Positions 53,770-64,000 of a stretch of DNA of 64,000 nt are shown here, one piece after another. The first letter of the stretch is position 1. Each line of letters begins with the position of its first letter. The stretch covers positions 620,001-684,000 of the forward strand of contig MCGT01000005.1 in assembly GCA_002104935.1 (NCBI GenBank), in the 5' to 3' direction. This stretch comes from Hesseltinella vesiculosa. Lineage: Eukaryota; Mucoromycota; Mucoromycetes; Mucorales; Cunninghamellaceae. Made by a program: the position numbers and the translations under genes. Under the pieces are notes generated by a model. The model saw only the letters and a list, made by a program, of their open reading frames with translations, was not told where the DNA came from and made no database searches.

Positions 53770-54639
53770 GCTCACTCTGGTATTTTTTAGGTCTCTTTAC
53801 GCTTGCTTTTGGAGTGCTCTTTCGTGTCGAGCGGTTCAACTGGTCAAAGATGCTTGCAGTGACAGCCTGGTACGCTCCCATGAATCATCCCAAAGTATAG
53901 CAAATATATTCATTTATACATTAGCATAGCAGGTGCAGTGATGGTGTCGTGGTCAGATCAGGTCAGTAACAATGGTGAAAGCAAGGATGTACCGAGAAAG
54001 CTGGTAGGGGATATGCTCGCCTTGATGGGGGCTCTCTTCTATGGCGCGTACACCGTCTTGTTGAAACTGCGCATTGGCGATGAAAGTCGCATCGACATTT
54101 TCCTCTTTTTTGGCATGGTTGGCGTCTTCAATACTGTGCTGTTATGGCCACTGTTTGGGCTACTCCATTGGTTCCAAATCGAATCATTCTCGTTCCCCGA
54201 CACTGGCAATCTGTGGGCGTTGATCTTGCTGAATGCTTTTGTTGGGACTTTTATGTAAGTCATGGGCGGGGGCTGACATAGGAGCCTCCCTGTTTATTAC
54301 CAAATCCACACTCACCCAAAAAAAAAAAAAAAATAGCTCGGATTACTTGTGGCTGCGTGCTATGCTGCTCACTTCTCCGCTCGTAGTCACCCTGGGGATA
54401 AGTCTGACGGTAAGTGATTCTTACACAAACTGGCATCTACCAAGACCTCACGCGTTTGATTTCTTGACACTCCAAATGACCAGGTGCCACTTGCGATGGT
54501 CGGTGACGCCGTATTTAAGCACATTCTTCCAACAGCTCAGTATTCTCTTGGCGCAATTCTCATCATGGTTGGCTTTTTCGTTGTCAATCTTGGTCCAACC
54601 GAGCCATCTCCAGTATCCAACGAGCAGCCCGAGTCTTAA
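53033..54639 (+). CDS. Drug/metabolite-superfamily transporter, SLC35F5/YML018C-like
   Basis: A ten-helix membrane carrier of the DMT superfamily; yeast relatives sit in the vacuolar membrane and the substrate is unclear. The start at 53033 (MRSCCAPPYNKRRL) precedes helix 1 (LLGLSLLLIVVFIWVTGSFI). Several short exons follow: FGRPFFITFVNTSTFSLYMI, RISAQFCILWFLANYTTNAS, LIFTTVGSTTILSSLSGLFT, then GAVMVSWSDQ, VGDMLALMGALFYGAYTVLL and FLFFGMVGVFNTVLLWPLFG. The last exons encode SDYLWLRAMLLTSPLVVTLG, ISLTVPLAMVGDAVF and LGAILIMVGFFVVNL. The order and spacing match the SLC35F family. Seven or eight introns are inferred; the one after SSLSG includes a 27-A tract. A longer N-terminus is possible. Confidence 0.82.
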
Positions 54640-54823
54640 ATCCTTTTTTTTCTCCATCATTCTCATTCCCTGATCCGTTTGCAATGAATGGTCCCATGCA
54701 TCAAAGCCGCTTGAGAGCATTTTTTTTTTTAAAAAAAAGTCGAGTCCAAGAGAATGCTTTAGAGGTGTGTATACTGTATTGCAATACGTTCAATAAAAAA
54801 ACCCCGATAATTTGCAGCATGAA

Positions 54824-57136
54824 TCAAGCGCCATAATCACCCAGCTGTTCCATCTCGACGCCAAATTGCTGATAGGTCACCTTGTATCGGAGTCGCAGGG
54901 CCTCGTCCTTGGGATTGTTGATGAGAATGAGCTGTGTCACTGTGTTTTCTGACTTGGGAGGAATGGTCTGAGATGTGGCGGTTTCCATCTTGAGTTGCAT
55001 GGACTAGCGAAGGAATGAATGAATGAGTATCAATGGCTGGGGCCTCGTACTTTCTCCGTTACCCTGGGTGTTGCCAACGACAGGACGAGGTTTTCCATAG
55101 GAGCAGTAGACGCATTGGCGAAGAGGGCTTTTAGTTTCCATTGGGTATTCAACTTTTTCACTTCTAAATCAATACGTAGCCCATTTTTGTTCAACAGATG
55201 AACTACAAAAAAAAGTAGGTTATGCTTGTTGGATTCTATCAGTGTAATAATGTCCGGCTTACTGGTTGGTTTGGATTCAGGCGTTTCTTCCGCCGAAGAC
55301 ACAGAAGCGGTTGGGGTGGATGGAGATCTGTTGAGACTGTCGAAGGAGGACGAGGGCAGAGTGGGAGAAGCAGGAGGAGGCGTGAGGCTGTACTCAGGTG
55401 GTTGGGTAGCATTGGTGGGGTTGGTATCACCGAGCAAGTCGAGCAAAGCATTGGAATTAGAGGTGGTGCCAGCCAAAGGGGATGGGGTCGACGTTGCGGA
55501 TAGGCTGGTCTGACCAAAGAGTTCATTTAGATCGTTGAGGGCCGAGCTGGGCATCGTGGCTGGCGTGGGCGTGCTTCCTGTCAGGTCATCGTCCAAATCA
55601 ATTAAACTGATGCCTTGCTTTGGTGGTTCGCCCGCAGCTTGGGACGGAGGTAAGCCATCGATGTCGTACCTTGTATCGAATATCCCTTTTTGAATATCGT
55701 TGTACTTTGCTATCACATTGTTGATCATGTCATTCAATGTGAGAAGATTTTCTAAATAAAACGGTGAGCATGAGCATGAGGAGCGAAGAAGAAAGGTTTT
55801 TTTTTACCTATCTTGTCATTGTCTTCTTCTTCAGTTATAAGTCTTTGGATTTTGGGTTGTGCATTCAAGCAAGACGTACGCAATTCCTAGGAAGAAGTCA
55901 GTCAGTGGTCATTCTCGATCGGTTCCTCTCTATTACCCTGATTGTTTCATTGCTTTCCAATCGTTCACCTTGCTTGAAAGCATCCAGCATTTCATATAAC
56001 AAAATGGATTTGTCCTGGATCTTGTTCAGCTCTTCGTCAAACTTTTGTTTGTAGTCGGGTTTTTCGCGTTGGTCCTATAAAAAAAAATGAGCTACATCTT
56101 TTTCTTTCCTCTCAACTTACATAGCCAGACATCACTTTCATCAACTGATTAGCTTCGACTAAATCTTGTGGCCGACCACGGCGGATGAGTTCTTGGAGTT
56201 TCTATTCGTGTAGGATCATGTCAGCTCTACGTATCTTGATGGCTCTGCAACTTACAGCGGATTGAGCCACGCGATCTTCTTCTTCCAATTCTTGAGCCGA
56301 TTTGAGATTCTGTCAAAAAAAGACCTTGAGTAAATGCCCAGGACATAGGATCCTCCAATTTACCTCGGATGGAGCTAGCGCAGCAACGGATGCATCACGC
56401 AATTCAGGGAATCGATAGCCTAAAAACGAAGGTGAGTGGATCAGCCGCGAATGGTTGGCAAGCGGTACCTTTGAAGCGAAGCAACCGATACATGTCTTTG
56501 ATATGCACCAGATCATCCTTGTGCTTGGACATATCAGCAAGAGCCACCTTCCATTCTTTGATCAAATACAAAATCCGTTGAATGACAGGACTTGGGAATG
56601 GCTAGAGAGAAAAAAGAGCTGAGGAAGGAGATAAAAAGTCGTGTGCACTTACAGCAGGGCGTTCAGGAAACCGACGAACCAGTTCATTCAAAAATTCTTT
56701 AGTAGCTACTTGTAAATGGAAAGGATAACCACAGTTCTTGACGCAATTATCCAACAGCTAAGAGACACAGGGGTAAATTCATGAATAAAATAGAGAACAT
56801 CAAAAAAAGAGAGGGCGGTTACCGTGAGAGCCAGCATCGCCTGGTTGATGTTTTTGCTGTTGACAATATGAACGATGGCTTGAGCAGCATCCCTGGGTCT
56901 AATGAAGAGATAGGAGTTACACCAAAGTAACTAAAAAGGTGTGTGCCTTACGCATTGCCTTGTTTCTTGTTGACCATCTCGCAAATTTCAAGATTGAGAG
57001 CAAGGTCAGGTTCGTACCGCGCAGGGCTGCATGCGCCGTCTTGAAGAGATGGGAAAAAAAGGAAAAGCTCGCGTCAATACCTTGTCTTTGTTCAACAAAA
57101 GAACTTACCAATGAATTCTTTGAGAGGCAAAGACAT
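54824..57136 (-). CDS. GGA: GGA-type clathrin adaptor (VHS-GAT-GAE)
   Basis: A monomeric adaptor that sorts cargo from the trans-Golgi to endosomes with Arf1 and clathrin. Start at 57136 (MSLPLKEFIG). The VHS domain runs through YEPDLALNLEICEMVN, DAAQAIVHIVNSKNINQAML, LLDNCVKNCGYPFHLQVATK and EFLNELVRRF. Then WKVALADMSKHKDDLVHIKD and GYRFPELRD close the domain. The GAT region includes RRGRPQDLVEANQLMKVMSG and LLTLNDMINNVIAKY. A hinge follows, rich in Ser/Thr/Pro with clathrin-box-like ISLIDLDDDL and LLDLLGD. The C-terminal gamma-ear (GAE) domain has KLNTQWKLKALFANASTAP, PPKSENTVTQLILINNPKD and LRLRYKVTYQ. About ten exons with short introns. The full three-domain layout is present. The stop is at 54824-54826. 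Confidence 0.9.
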
Positions 57137-57316
57137 GGAGGCGATGACGTGGGAGGAAAGGAAAGAAAAAAGGTGAAAAAAAAAAGTTCTTGGCTGGACT
57201 GAGCATTTTTTTTTGTGCGACCGTTTTTGAAGACCCTTTTTTTTTTTTTTTTTTTTGTTCTTTTTCTTCTGCATTCTTTCCTTTCCTTTTTTTTGTTTTT
57301 GTTTTTGTTACAAAGC
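57137..57316. promoter_or_regulatory. Divergent promoter with T20 tract, GGA and DSC3
   Basis: 180 bp between two divergent start codons. A run of 20 T lies at 57237-57256, with further T/C-rich blocks up to the DSC3 ATG. Confidence 0.5.
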
Positions 57317-58278
57317 ATGGATCCACCCAATGAACAGCTACTCGTACACATTCGTTTTACTGATGCACAAGATCTCTCACTTTACGTTTTCCCACTATAT
57401 GATACCCCGTCTTCCGTCAAGGCAATGGTAAGAATGAACAAAGAAATCAGGTGAATATTTCCTGACCGGCCTTTGTAGATTCAGAACGAGTTTCCTAGTA
57501 CTCGAAGCAAAAACATACGACTGATATTCAATGGGCAGGTACTGACCAGCAATACGACAATACTTTGGGACTATGGCATTCGATCTTCCAACCTTTATAT
57601 GCACTGTGCCATCTCTGACTTTGTCAAACATGATACTACAAAGGTAAAACTGTTGTGCCTGTCCACGTGATTTATGGAGGCTGTCGTTGTTCACCTGCTA
57701 ACTTTTTTTTCATTTAGCCTATGCGGTCCAAAGTGACTTGTGTTGCCCGAGGGTTCGACCGCCTTGTGGCTACGGGTTTCAATCAAGAAGAAATACGAAG
57801 TATTCGATCTCAATTTCACCAGTTGCAAGGACGGCCATTCAGCGAAGATCAAGGTAATATTTACTCGTCTCCCTCTCTTCGCACTCCTTTTTTCTTGTGT
57901 GAATGTAGGCTTAGAATTTTTTTTTTTTTGTAGATCCCTCGGATCAGCTGTTACAATATGAAGAGCAATGGATGAATCAAACGGGAGAATCTGTTCCCGA
58001 AGGCAGTAAGTGGGGCTATTTCATGCTATAAATTCAATGACAGCTTGTGTGGGAAAAAAAAACCAGAACATGGCCTCCAATCTTTTTTCTTCTTCTCATT
58101 AGCCATTCAAGGCGCTTACAAAGAAATGATGTGGGGTCTGATGCTTGGGCTCTTCCTCGGGGTTCTATGTCTGTTTTGGGTCCGAGAATCTGTATTTACT
58201 CGGCGGCATCAATTAGGCATCATTGTTGGCATGTTTCTCAATCTCTCGTTTGGCTACCTTCGTGTCTACCAACATTGA
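57317..58278 (+). CDS. DSC3: DSC E3 ubiquitin ligase complex subunit 3
   Basis: A membrane subunit of the Golgi/endosome DSC ubiquitin ligase, which in fungi activates SREBP or clears orphan membrane proteins. Five exons. The N-terminal ubiquitin-like domain is visible (LLVHIRFTDAQDLSLYVFPL, then IQNEFPSTRSKNIRLIFNGQ and VLTSNTTILWDYGI, YMHCAISD). The middle exon has RGFDRLVATGFNQEEIRSIR and SQFHQLQG. The C-terminal part carries two hydrophobic helices (EMMWGLMLGLFLGVLCLFWV and LGIIVGMFLNLSFGYLRVY). The order of Ubl, linker and two membrane segments matches Dsc3/DUF2407. A TMUB1/2-type protein is the close alternative. Confidence 0.82.
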
Positions 58279-58925
58279 AGCCTGTTGGCTTTTTTGTGTG
58301 TGACAATGTGTCCCCTTTTTCCATTTCTTCACTCTTCATACCCCATTGATTTTGCCTGTTTCCCTACATAAAGCTTTTCCGTTGCTTTGCGTGCTACTTG
58401 CAATTTATTCGCCTGTTGCTTCGTTGCTGCTGAGGTCTACTTCCCTGCGGGCCGCTCTAGGCTTACATCACAGCCATTGCATCTCGAGGCTGATGTCTGT
58501 ACAAAAGACGGCTGTTTTTCAAGAAAAGAGCCATACCCATTGATTGGGTAATGAATGACCTCAAACGTGAGCGTTCAGTACCAAAATAAACCGGACAGAA
58601 GCTTTGTGCAACCTATTGGCATTTGCAGGAAATTAGGTCACATTTTGCACCAGCTTGGCTTGTCATTCTGTCATGCGCGAGGTGCAACTGATCCGTGTCA
58701 TCCTTCTTCTCCCTTGGACAGGACGTTGCTTTTACTGTGTATAGGCTGAGGGGGCAATTTGGCAAGCGGGGGCAATTGGCTCCGCAAAACGGTTGGTGTT
58801 TTTTTTTTCCTGGTCTCTTCTCTCAAGCTTTTTTGTTTTCTGGTACAGTATTTCAATCCATTGCCACCCTTCTCGACCCTTTGCCTTTCTTTCCTTTTTT
58901 TTTCTTTTTTATTTTCAGTATATAC
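58279..58925. other. Intergenic region, DSC3 and PCCA
   Basis: About 0.65 kb between tandem genes. No supported gene. T-rich blocks at 58799-58809 and 58896-58912 lie just before the PCCA start and are probably its promoter. Confidence 0.4.
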
Positions 58926-61401
58926 ATGCGCGTTTTACTTGGGCGACACATTGCATTGGTGCCTAGAGCCTCCACCGCAAGACCCACCCTTGTTCGCTGC
59001 CAACCAAAGCATTACACATGTCGCCCTCGTTTCATAACACGCTCCTTGTCCACCAATCCTCAATCACTCTTATCAACCCATTCATCCGTCCCCCCTCTTC
59101 CCAGTGCCAGCTACAAAAAGGTAAACCAAGCTGCACCAACTCCCATGTTTTCTCATGTTTTATTTCTGGGGGGATACTGCAGACATTTCAAAAGCTGCTC
59201 ATTGCTAACCGTGGCGAGATTGCTTGCCGGATTATCAAAACAGCCAACAAGATGGGCATCCGAACGGTCGCTGTGTATTCTGATCTGGATGCCGATGCTC
59301 TCCATGTCCAACTTGCCGATGAAGCTGTACGCATTGGCCCTGGCGAACCGCTGCAGTCGTACCTGTGCATCGATCGCATCGTTGAAGCTGCAATGACCAC
59401 GGGATGCGATGCTGTCCACCCAGGCTATGGCTTTCTCAGCGAAAACCCATTGTTTGTCGAAGCCCTGGACAAGACTGGCATCCGATTTGTTGGCCCTTCC
59501 GCCTGGGCCATCGCTGCCATGGGCGACAAGATCCAGAGCAAAAAGCTCGCCTTGGCTAGTGGGGTGAATGTGATCCCTGGTTTCGATGGTGAAATCAAGT
59601 CCCTGGATCAAGCCAGACAAGCTGCCGAGACGATAGGCTACCCAGTGATGATCAAGGCCAGTGCTGGCGGCGGCGGAAAGGGCATGCGCATTGCCTGGAA
59701 TGACCACCAGCTGCGAGAAGGCTACGTGCTAGCAAAGCAGGAAAGCCGGTCAAGCTTCGGTGACGACCGCCTCTTGATTGAAAAGTATATTGACAAACCT
59801 CGCCACATCGAAATCCAGGTCCTCGGGGATGCCCATGGTCACGTCGTCTACCTTCCTGAACGTGAATGCTCCATCCAGCGCCGCAATCAAAAAGTCATCG
59901 AAGAATCGCCCAGCGTTCACCTAGACGAAGCCACTCGGATTGCTATGGGACAGCAGGCTGTTGCCCTCGCCAAACATGTCGGTTACAGCTCAGCCGGCAC
60001 CGTTGAATTCCTGGTCGATCGCAATCGCCAGTTTTATTTCTTAGAAATGAACACCCGGTTGCAAGTCGAACACCCCATTACCGAATACGTCACCGGCCTG
60101 GACCTTGTTGAGCAGATGCTTTATGCTGCTGCTGGATACCGTTTGGCTCTGGACCAAAAGGACATTGCCATCCACGGCTGGGCAATCGAAGCCAGAGTCT
60201 ACGCCGAGGACCCAAGCACCTATCTACCCTGTGTTGGCCGACTAAAGACATACCAAGAGCCCAGCTCAACCTCATCGCCATCCCACCAGCGTCGCTGCGA
60301 TTCCGGCTTCACCGAAGGCTCCTCCATCCATGTCGAGTATGACCCACTCATCTGCAAGCTCGCATGTCATGGCCCCACTCGAAAAGAAGCCCTAACCAAC
60401 ATGATCCAGGCTCTGGACGAATATGTCATCAACGGCGTCACCCACAATATCCCACTTTTACGTGCTGTCGTTGCCCACCCTGACTTCCAATCCGGCACTT
60501 TCTCCACCCACTTTTTGGCCGATGCATACCCCCAAGGCTTCCATACCGATGCCCTCAGCCCGCTTGAACGTCAACGTCTTGCCTCTCTTGTGGCTGCCAT
60601 GTGGATAAAGCGCGAAGCCTGCCGATATGCCCCCCATCCGCCGTCATCCCATGATGCATCTCTCTGGATCCGTCTTGCTAACGAGCAGAATGGCTACCTC
60701 CCCGAAGCCAATATTCACATCCAACAACTCGACACTTCTCAGTTTCAGGTAAATGGAAAAAGAAAAGAAATACAGTGAGCATTGCCTGACAAGCTTCTTA
60801 TTTTTTTTTTTTTTTGTGCATGGGTAGATTCAGGCCCCCTTGATCTCAGGCAATCTTGATTTAGACTGGCCCTTGGACAGCTTGCTGACAAAAGCAACTT
60901 TACCCGATGCGTCAACGTTGATCGTGCAGCATTTAGACACTCTTGATCTTGGATTCCAAATTCAATACCATGGCAACAAGGTAACGAAAACTAGCATCGT
61001 TGGATCGGGCAGAATGACATTTTTTTTTTACTAGTACAAGGCAACCGTGCTGAATCAGCGCCAGTATGACTTGGCAAAGTATTTGAAGGCCAGAGCGTCA
61101 GAAAAGCGAGACCGGTGGATCCGTAGCCCAATGCCCGGAAGAATCATCAGCTTGGCAGTCAAAGAAGGCGATGATGTAAGGCTTTTTTTTTTTTTTTTTT
61201 TTTTTTTTTGTATGTGTGGATATGCTGCTGACTTGAAATATGATGCAGGTACAGGAAGGGGAGGAACTGGTAGTGGTCGAAGCGATGAAGATGCAAAATA
61301 TTCTACGAACGTCACAAGCCGGAAAAATCAAGAAAATCCATGTGGACATTGGCCATTCCGTCAAATCTGGGCAAATTCTTGTTGAATACGAACAAGTGTA
61401 G
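58926..61401 (+). CDS. PCCA: Propionyl-CoA carboxylase alpha subunit, mitochondrial
   Basis: The biotin-dependent subunit that carboxylates propionyl-CoA to methylmalonyl-CoA together with a beta subunit not in this window. Five exons (58926-59120, 59183-60748, 60828-60980, 61035-61175, 61249-61401) give 735 aa. An Arg-rich presequence comes first. The biotin carboxylase domain has [48 protein letters not shown] and [16 protein letters not shown]. The BT-domain stretch [20 protein letters not shown] with [10 protein letters not shown] is the feature that points to PCCA rather than MCCC1. The C-terminal biotinyl domain has RSPMPGRI and EAMKMQN with the biotin-accepting Lys. Acetyl-CoA carboxylase and pyruvate carboxylase are excluded by length. 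Confidence 0.92.
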
Positions 61402-62360
61402 TTCCCCTGTACTTTTTAATGTGTTTTCCTTCTTTGTAATTAAACCTTGTAACATTTCCCTTGATATGGACCCTTATGGAACGAGGGAGACATTGGACAT
61501 CCATGGCCAAGCATGAAGGAAGGCGGATGATCCCCAAGACGTCTGCTTGCTGGTCACCCTTTCGAACTCCGTCCTTCTATAGCACAGTTTGTGTTTGACA
61601 TTGTGCGCGCCGACATGTGCCATAAGCAGAGGTTTTGATACTCTATTCTCAATCGACTTTGCCAGATTGACAGTCGGTGACAATGAAGGAAAAAAAAAGG
61701 TTGCTCTGAGGATCAGGCAATAGGAAAGAAAAGTAAGGGGAACAAAAAAAAGCATGGCAAGCTTTTTAACTCGTGGGGAGACCCTTTGCGTTCATTTTGA
61801 ACTAGGCACTGACGCGAAAGCCTCGTTTGATGATTCATTTAGAGTCAGCAAATAGGAGCAGAGTGTCCAGAACAATGACATAAAAGGAGATGATTTGCAG
61901 GGAGAGGGTTACTATCAAACCAAGCCCTGGATTTTTCATTGAGTGTCAAGAAGGAATAAAAAGGGTGCCCACGTTGACAATGCGTCAATAGGGAGAAGAA
62001 AAGTTTATGTGAAAATTGCACGAGCTTCAAGCATGGGCATGGCGTTATAGTTTAATCTTTGTCACAACAACCTGAAACTTAATAAAAATAGGAGCAACAC
62101 CGAGGGAGACTACTGAGGAGTTCGAGTCAACGATAGGGGTCCAGCCTTTTTTTTTTCCCCATCCTCTCAATCTCAACATCCAAAGGGATGCTTTTTTTTT
62201 AGTATTCCAAAACAGGTTATCACGTCTGTACGTCCTCCTATTTTTTTTTTTTTTACAGCAAACATATATAAGAAAGCAAGATTTTTTCATTGTTCCCATT
62301 TCATAATTATTACTGTCAATTCTTTTTTTTTTTTTTTTTGTTCTGTCCCGAGACTCGCCA
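61402..62360. other. Intergenic region, PCCA and the Myb-like gene
   Basis: About 0.96 kb, A/T-rich with T-runs at 62148-62155, 62241-62254 and 62322-62339 just before the Myb-like start. No gene or RNA gene is supported. Confidence 0.45.
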
Positions 62361-62966
62361 ATGGATTTAAAATCACTCCTATGCAATGCTGACTCAACGA
62401 TGATGGAGCAAGATTTTTGTCCTCAATCGCCACTTTCTGTTGCTAGTTATTCGAGTTTATCAGATGGTAGCCGGCCGTCAACCCCATCTCTATCCACAAG
62501 CTCACTACTGAGCTCGCCATCGTCTCTGTACCTGTCACACGCCGGTGCCAGCGAGCCGTCGTGCCTGACCAATCGCAATGTGTCAGGCCCAATGCCTCTT
62601 TCAAACTCATCTACGCAATCACGCACCCCTTGGACCCCTGAGGAAGATTTTTTACTGCAAAAGGGGTACTCGCAAGGGCTGTCATGGGCCATGATCTCAA
62701 CTACCTATCTGGCTCACCGCTCTCGTGGTTGCTGCTGGGGCCGCTTCAAGACGCTGCAAGCCAAGATGTCCGAGCACCGAGAATGGACAGACACAGAGGA
62801 TCATGTTTTGCTGCTAGCCATCAAGAAGCACGACCGCCTTTTCAAGCAGGCCTGGAAAGCTGTTGCCAAGGAGTTAAACGATGATCGTTCATGGCGTGAA
62901 TGCGATGCGCGTGCCAACAAGCTTACCCGGAGTATCCTTCGAAAACAGCGCCGCTGTTTTTACTAA
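62361..62966 (+). CDS. Myb/SANT-like DNA-binding protein
   Basis: A single-exon gene of 201 aa. The first about 85 residues are Ser/Pro-rich and disordered. The core has a Myb-like repeat: TPWTPEEDFLLQKGYSQGLS, WAMISTTYLAHRSRGCCWGR, FKTLQ. A second repeat-like stretch follows (REWTDTEDHVLLLAIKKHDR, QAWKAVAKELN, RSWRECDARANKLT). The tail is basic (RSILRKQRRCFY). Trp spacing fits two Myb/SANT repeats, so a nuclear transcription regulator is likely. The target is unknown. Lack of introns is notable here. Confidence 0.75.
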   Translation: MDLKSLLCNADSTMMEQDFCPQSPLSVASYSSLSDGSRPSTPSLSTSSLLSSPSSLYLSHAGASEPSCLTNRNVSGPMPLSNSSTQSRTPWTPEEDFLLQKGYSQGLSWAMISTTYLAHRSRGCCWGRFKTLQAKMSEHREWTDTEDHVLLLAIKKHDRLFKQAWKAVAKELNDDRSWRECDARANKLTRSILRKQRRCFY

Positions 62967-63249
62967 AACCACCCCACCACCCCACTTTTTTACTCAATAT
63001 TTAATTTTTAATCCTATTCCCCCTCCCTTCATAGATTTTTGTAAAAAAAACATGCCGTATTTTTATTCCATTCGATTTAATCTCAGATCAGTACGCTCAT
63101 GATCCTGTACTAGACTAGAACCAATAGGGAATTTTTTCCTCCCCCCTCCTTCAAAATTAAAAAACTACACGCTATTTTTTTTTTTTTAGTTCTTCGCTGC
63201 CTCATTTTAATTTTGTTTTCAAGCTAAAAAAAAAAGGAAAAAGGAGATT

Positions 63250-64000
63250 ATGCTCCTTCATGTGATCTTGCTCCTGCTCAGGTTTATATCCCTTCTGCAT
63301 GGGGCGCAGTCCAATAATAGCTACAGTCATAACACAACAATTGACCTAGCGAATGACACCATCATCCAAATTCAAGCTCCTTCTCTACTGCCATCCTGCA
63401 GCATATCTCCTACAGGGATTAACCGAAAACCCCGCATCGCCGTTTTCTCTCACACCGAGGCGAATGAAGCCAGTTTTTATCATCACCCTGAGCAAGGTGC
63501 TTTAGATGCAGCTACTATTGTGGATGTGCAGATCGAATGGAATCGACATTTGTTAACTACCGGAGTTAAAATGAGCGATGACATTCGCACTGCCGTCGAT
63601 CAGGTAAGGCGTTGAAAAAAAAAAATGGCGGAGAAATTAAGGAGACTTTTTTTTTTTTTTTCGAGGGCGTGGATGGGATCATTCTGACCATACCCGACCA
63701 AACTGTGTTTGAGGCAGCTCAGTACGCCTTGGAAAAGGAGATCCCCATGATTGTGTATAATGTAGGAGAAGAATATGCAAAAAGACTTGGTGTTACTAGA
63801 GTGCTTCAGGATAATCGCAAAGGTGGTGAGCTCCTTGGAAGGCAGCTGAGTGAGCGAGGCTACAGCCGCCCTTTGCTCATCCAGTTCTCACCTGCGGATG
63901 ACATTGCCTGCCGAGACCGACTGGCCGGTATTGATGTTTATATGGATACCTCACAACCTGTCATTTTTGTCAAGGACACAAACATCTCCTTGGATCCTGC
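63250..64000 (+). CDS. Periplasmic-binding-protein-fold receptor-like protein (3' end cut by window)
   Basis: Only the 5' part is present. Exon 1 (63250-63603) starts with a signal peptide (MLLHVILLLLRFISLLHG) followed by an N-glycosylation-rich stretch. Exon 2 begins at 63666 and runs off the window. The fold resembles bacterial sugar-binding proteins (Peripla_BP_4 type): KPRIAVFSHTEANEASFYHH, IVDVQIEWNRHLLTTGVKMS, then GVDGIILTIPDQTVFEAAQY, IPMIVYNVGEEYAKRLGV and DNRKGGELLGRQL. Such domains are rare in fungi. They could form the outer part of a receptor (class C-like GPCR or histidine kinase) or a secreted binding protein. What follows decides this and is not visible. Confidence 0.75.

Noticed and set aside
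58926..61401. Methylcrotonyl-CoA carboxylase alpha subunit
   Set aside because: The [16 protein letters not shown] segment and the C-terminal RSPMPG...EAMKMQN layout fit PCCA better than MCCC1.

Overview
The window is nuclear DNA of a filamentous fungus. It holds about 34 protein-coding loci, nearly all broken by short introns of roughly 50-80 nt, on both strands with small gaps. The protein set (Mediator, RSC-type remodeler, DSC ligase, PMP3, QCR6, VMA7, AIM24, GGA, Cactin) is fungal. Propionyl-CoA carboxylase, an STK19 homolog, a double-bromodomain protein and a SHAQKYF-Myb/JAMM protein suggest an early-diverging lineage. My best guess is Mucoromycota, probably Mucorales. That placement is inference; no rRNA gene is present to test it.

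Layout. 0.2-7.2 kb (mostly minus strand): RCE1 CAAX protease, a secreted or anchored unknown, a small cytochrome b5, a broken small gene, PMP3 (plus) and a class II aldolase. 8.8-12.6 kb (plus): a double-bromodomain protein and STK19. 13.1-14.5 kb: secreted agmatinase (minus). 15.4-17.3 kb (plus): MED27 and QCR6. 17.5-22.8 kb (minus): an RSC9/ARID2-like subunit, then a SANT + JAMM H2A-deubiquitinase-like protein (MYSM1-like). 23.2-23.9 kb: a tandem array rich in GTCGATATCGAC palindromes. 24.4-28.5 kb: an unknown Ser-rich coiled-coil protein, an F-box/LRR protein and KXD1. 28.5-32.2 kb: a gene-poor stretch with a dispersed repeat and a 303-bp inverted duplication, each arm carrying one tRNA-Glu(TTC). 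32.2-43.5 kb: a NOT1 C-terminal-module gene, VMA7, an unknown gene, Cactin, AIM24 and DCN1. 44.1-47.5 kb: a large inverted duplication holding two near-identical genes that look like PD-(D/E)XK (Rpn-type) nucleases. 47.8-58.3 kb: BI-1, a coiled-coil unknown, a MAK/Ime2-type kinase, mitochondrial uL11, an SLC35F5-type transporter, GGA and DSC3. 58.9-64 kb: PCCA, a Myb-like protein and the 5' part of a gene with a periplasmic-binding-protein fold.

The genes are mostly unrelated housekeeping functions and form no obvious operon or cluster. The most unusual content is structural: two inverted duplications (one of tRNA genes, one of nuclease-like genes), a palindrome-rich tandem array with a diverged inverted relative in the BI-1 promoter, a dispersed repeat seen at four places, three introns best explained by GC donors, and long poly(dA:dT) tracts kept to introns and intergenic DNA. 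Exon joins were made by eye from splice signals and reading frames. Where a join is unresolved it is said so.
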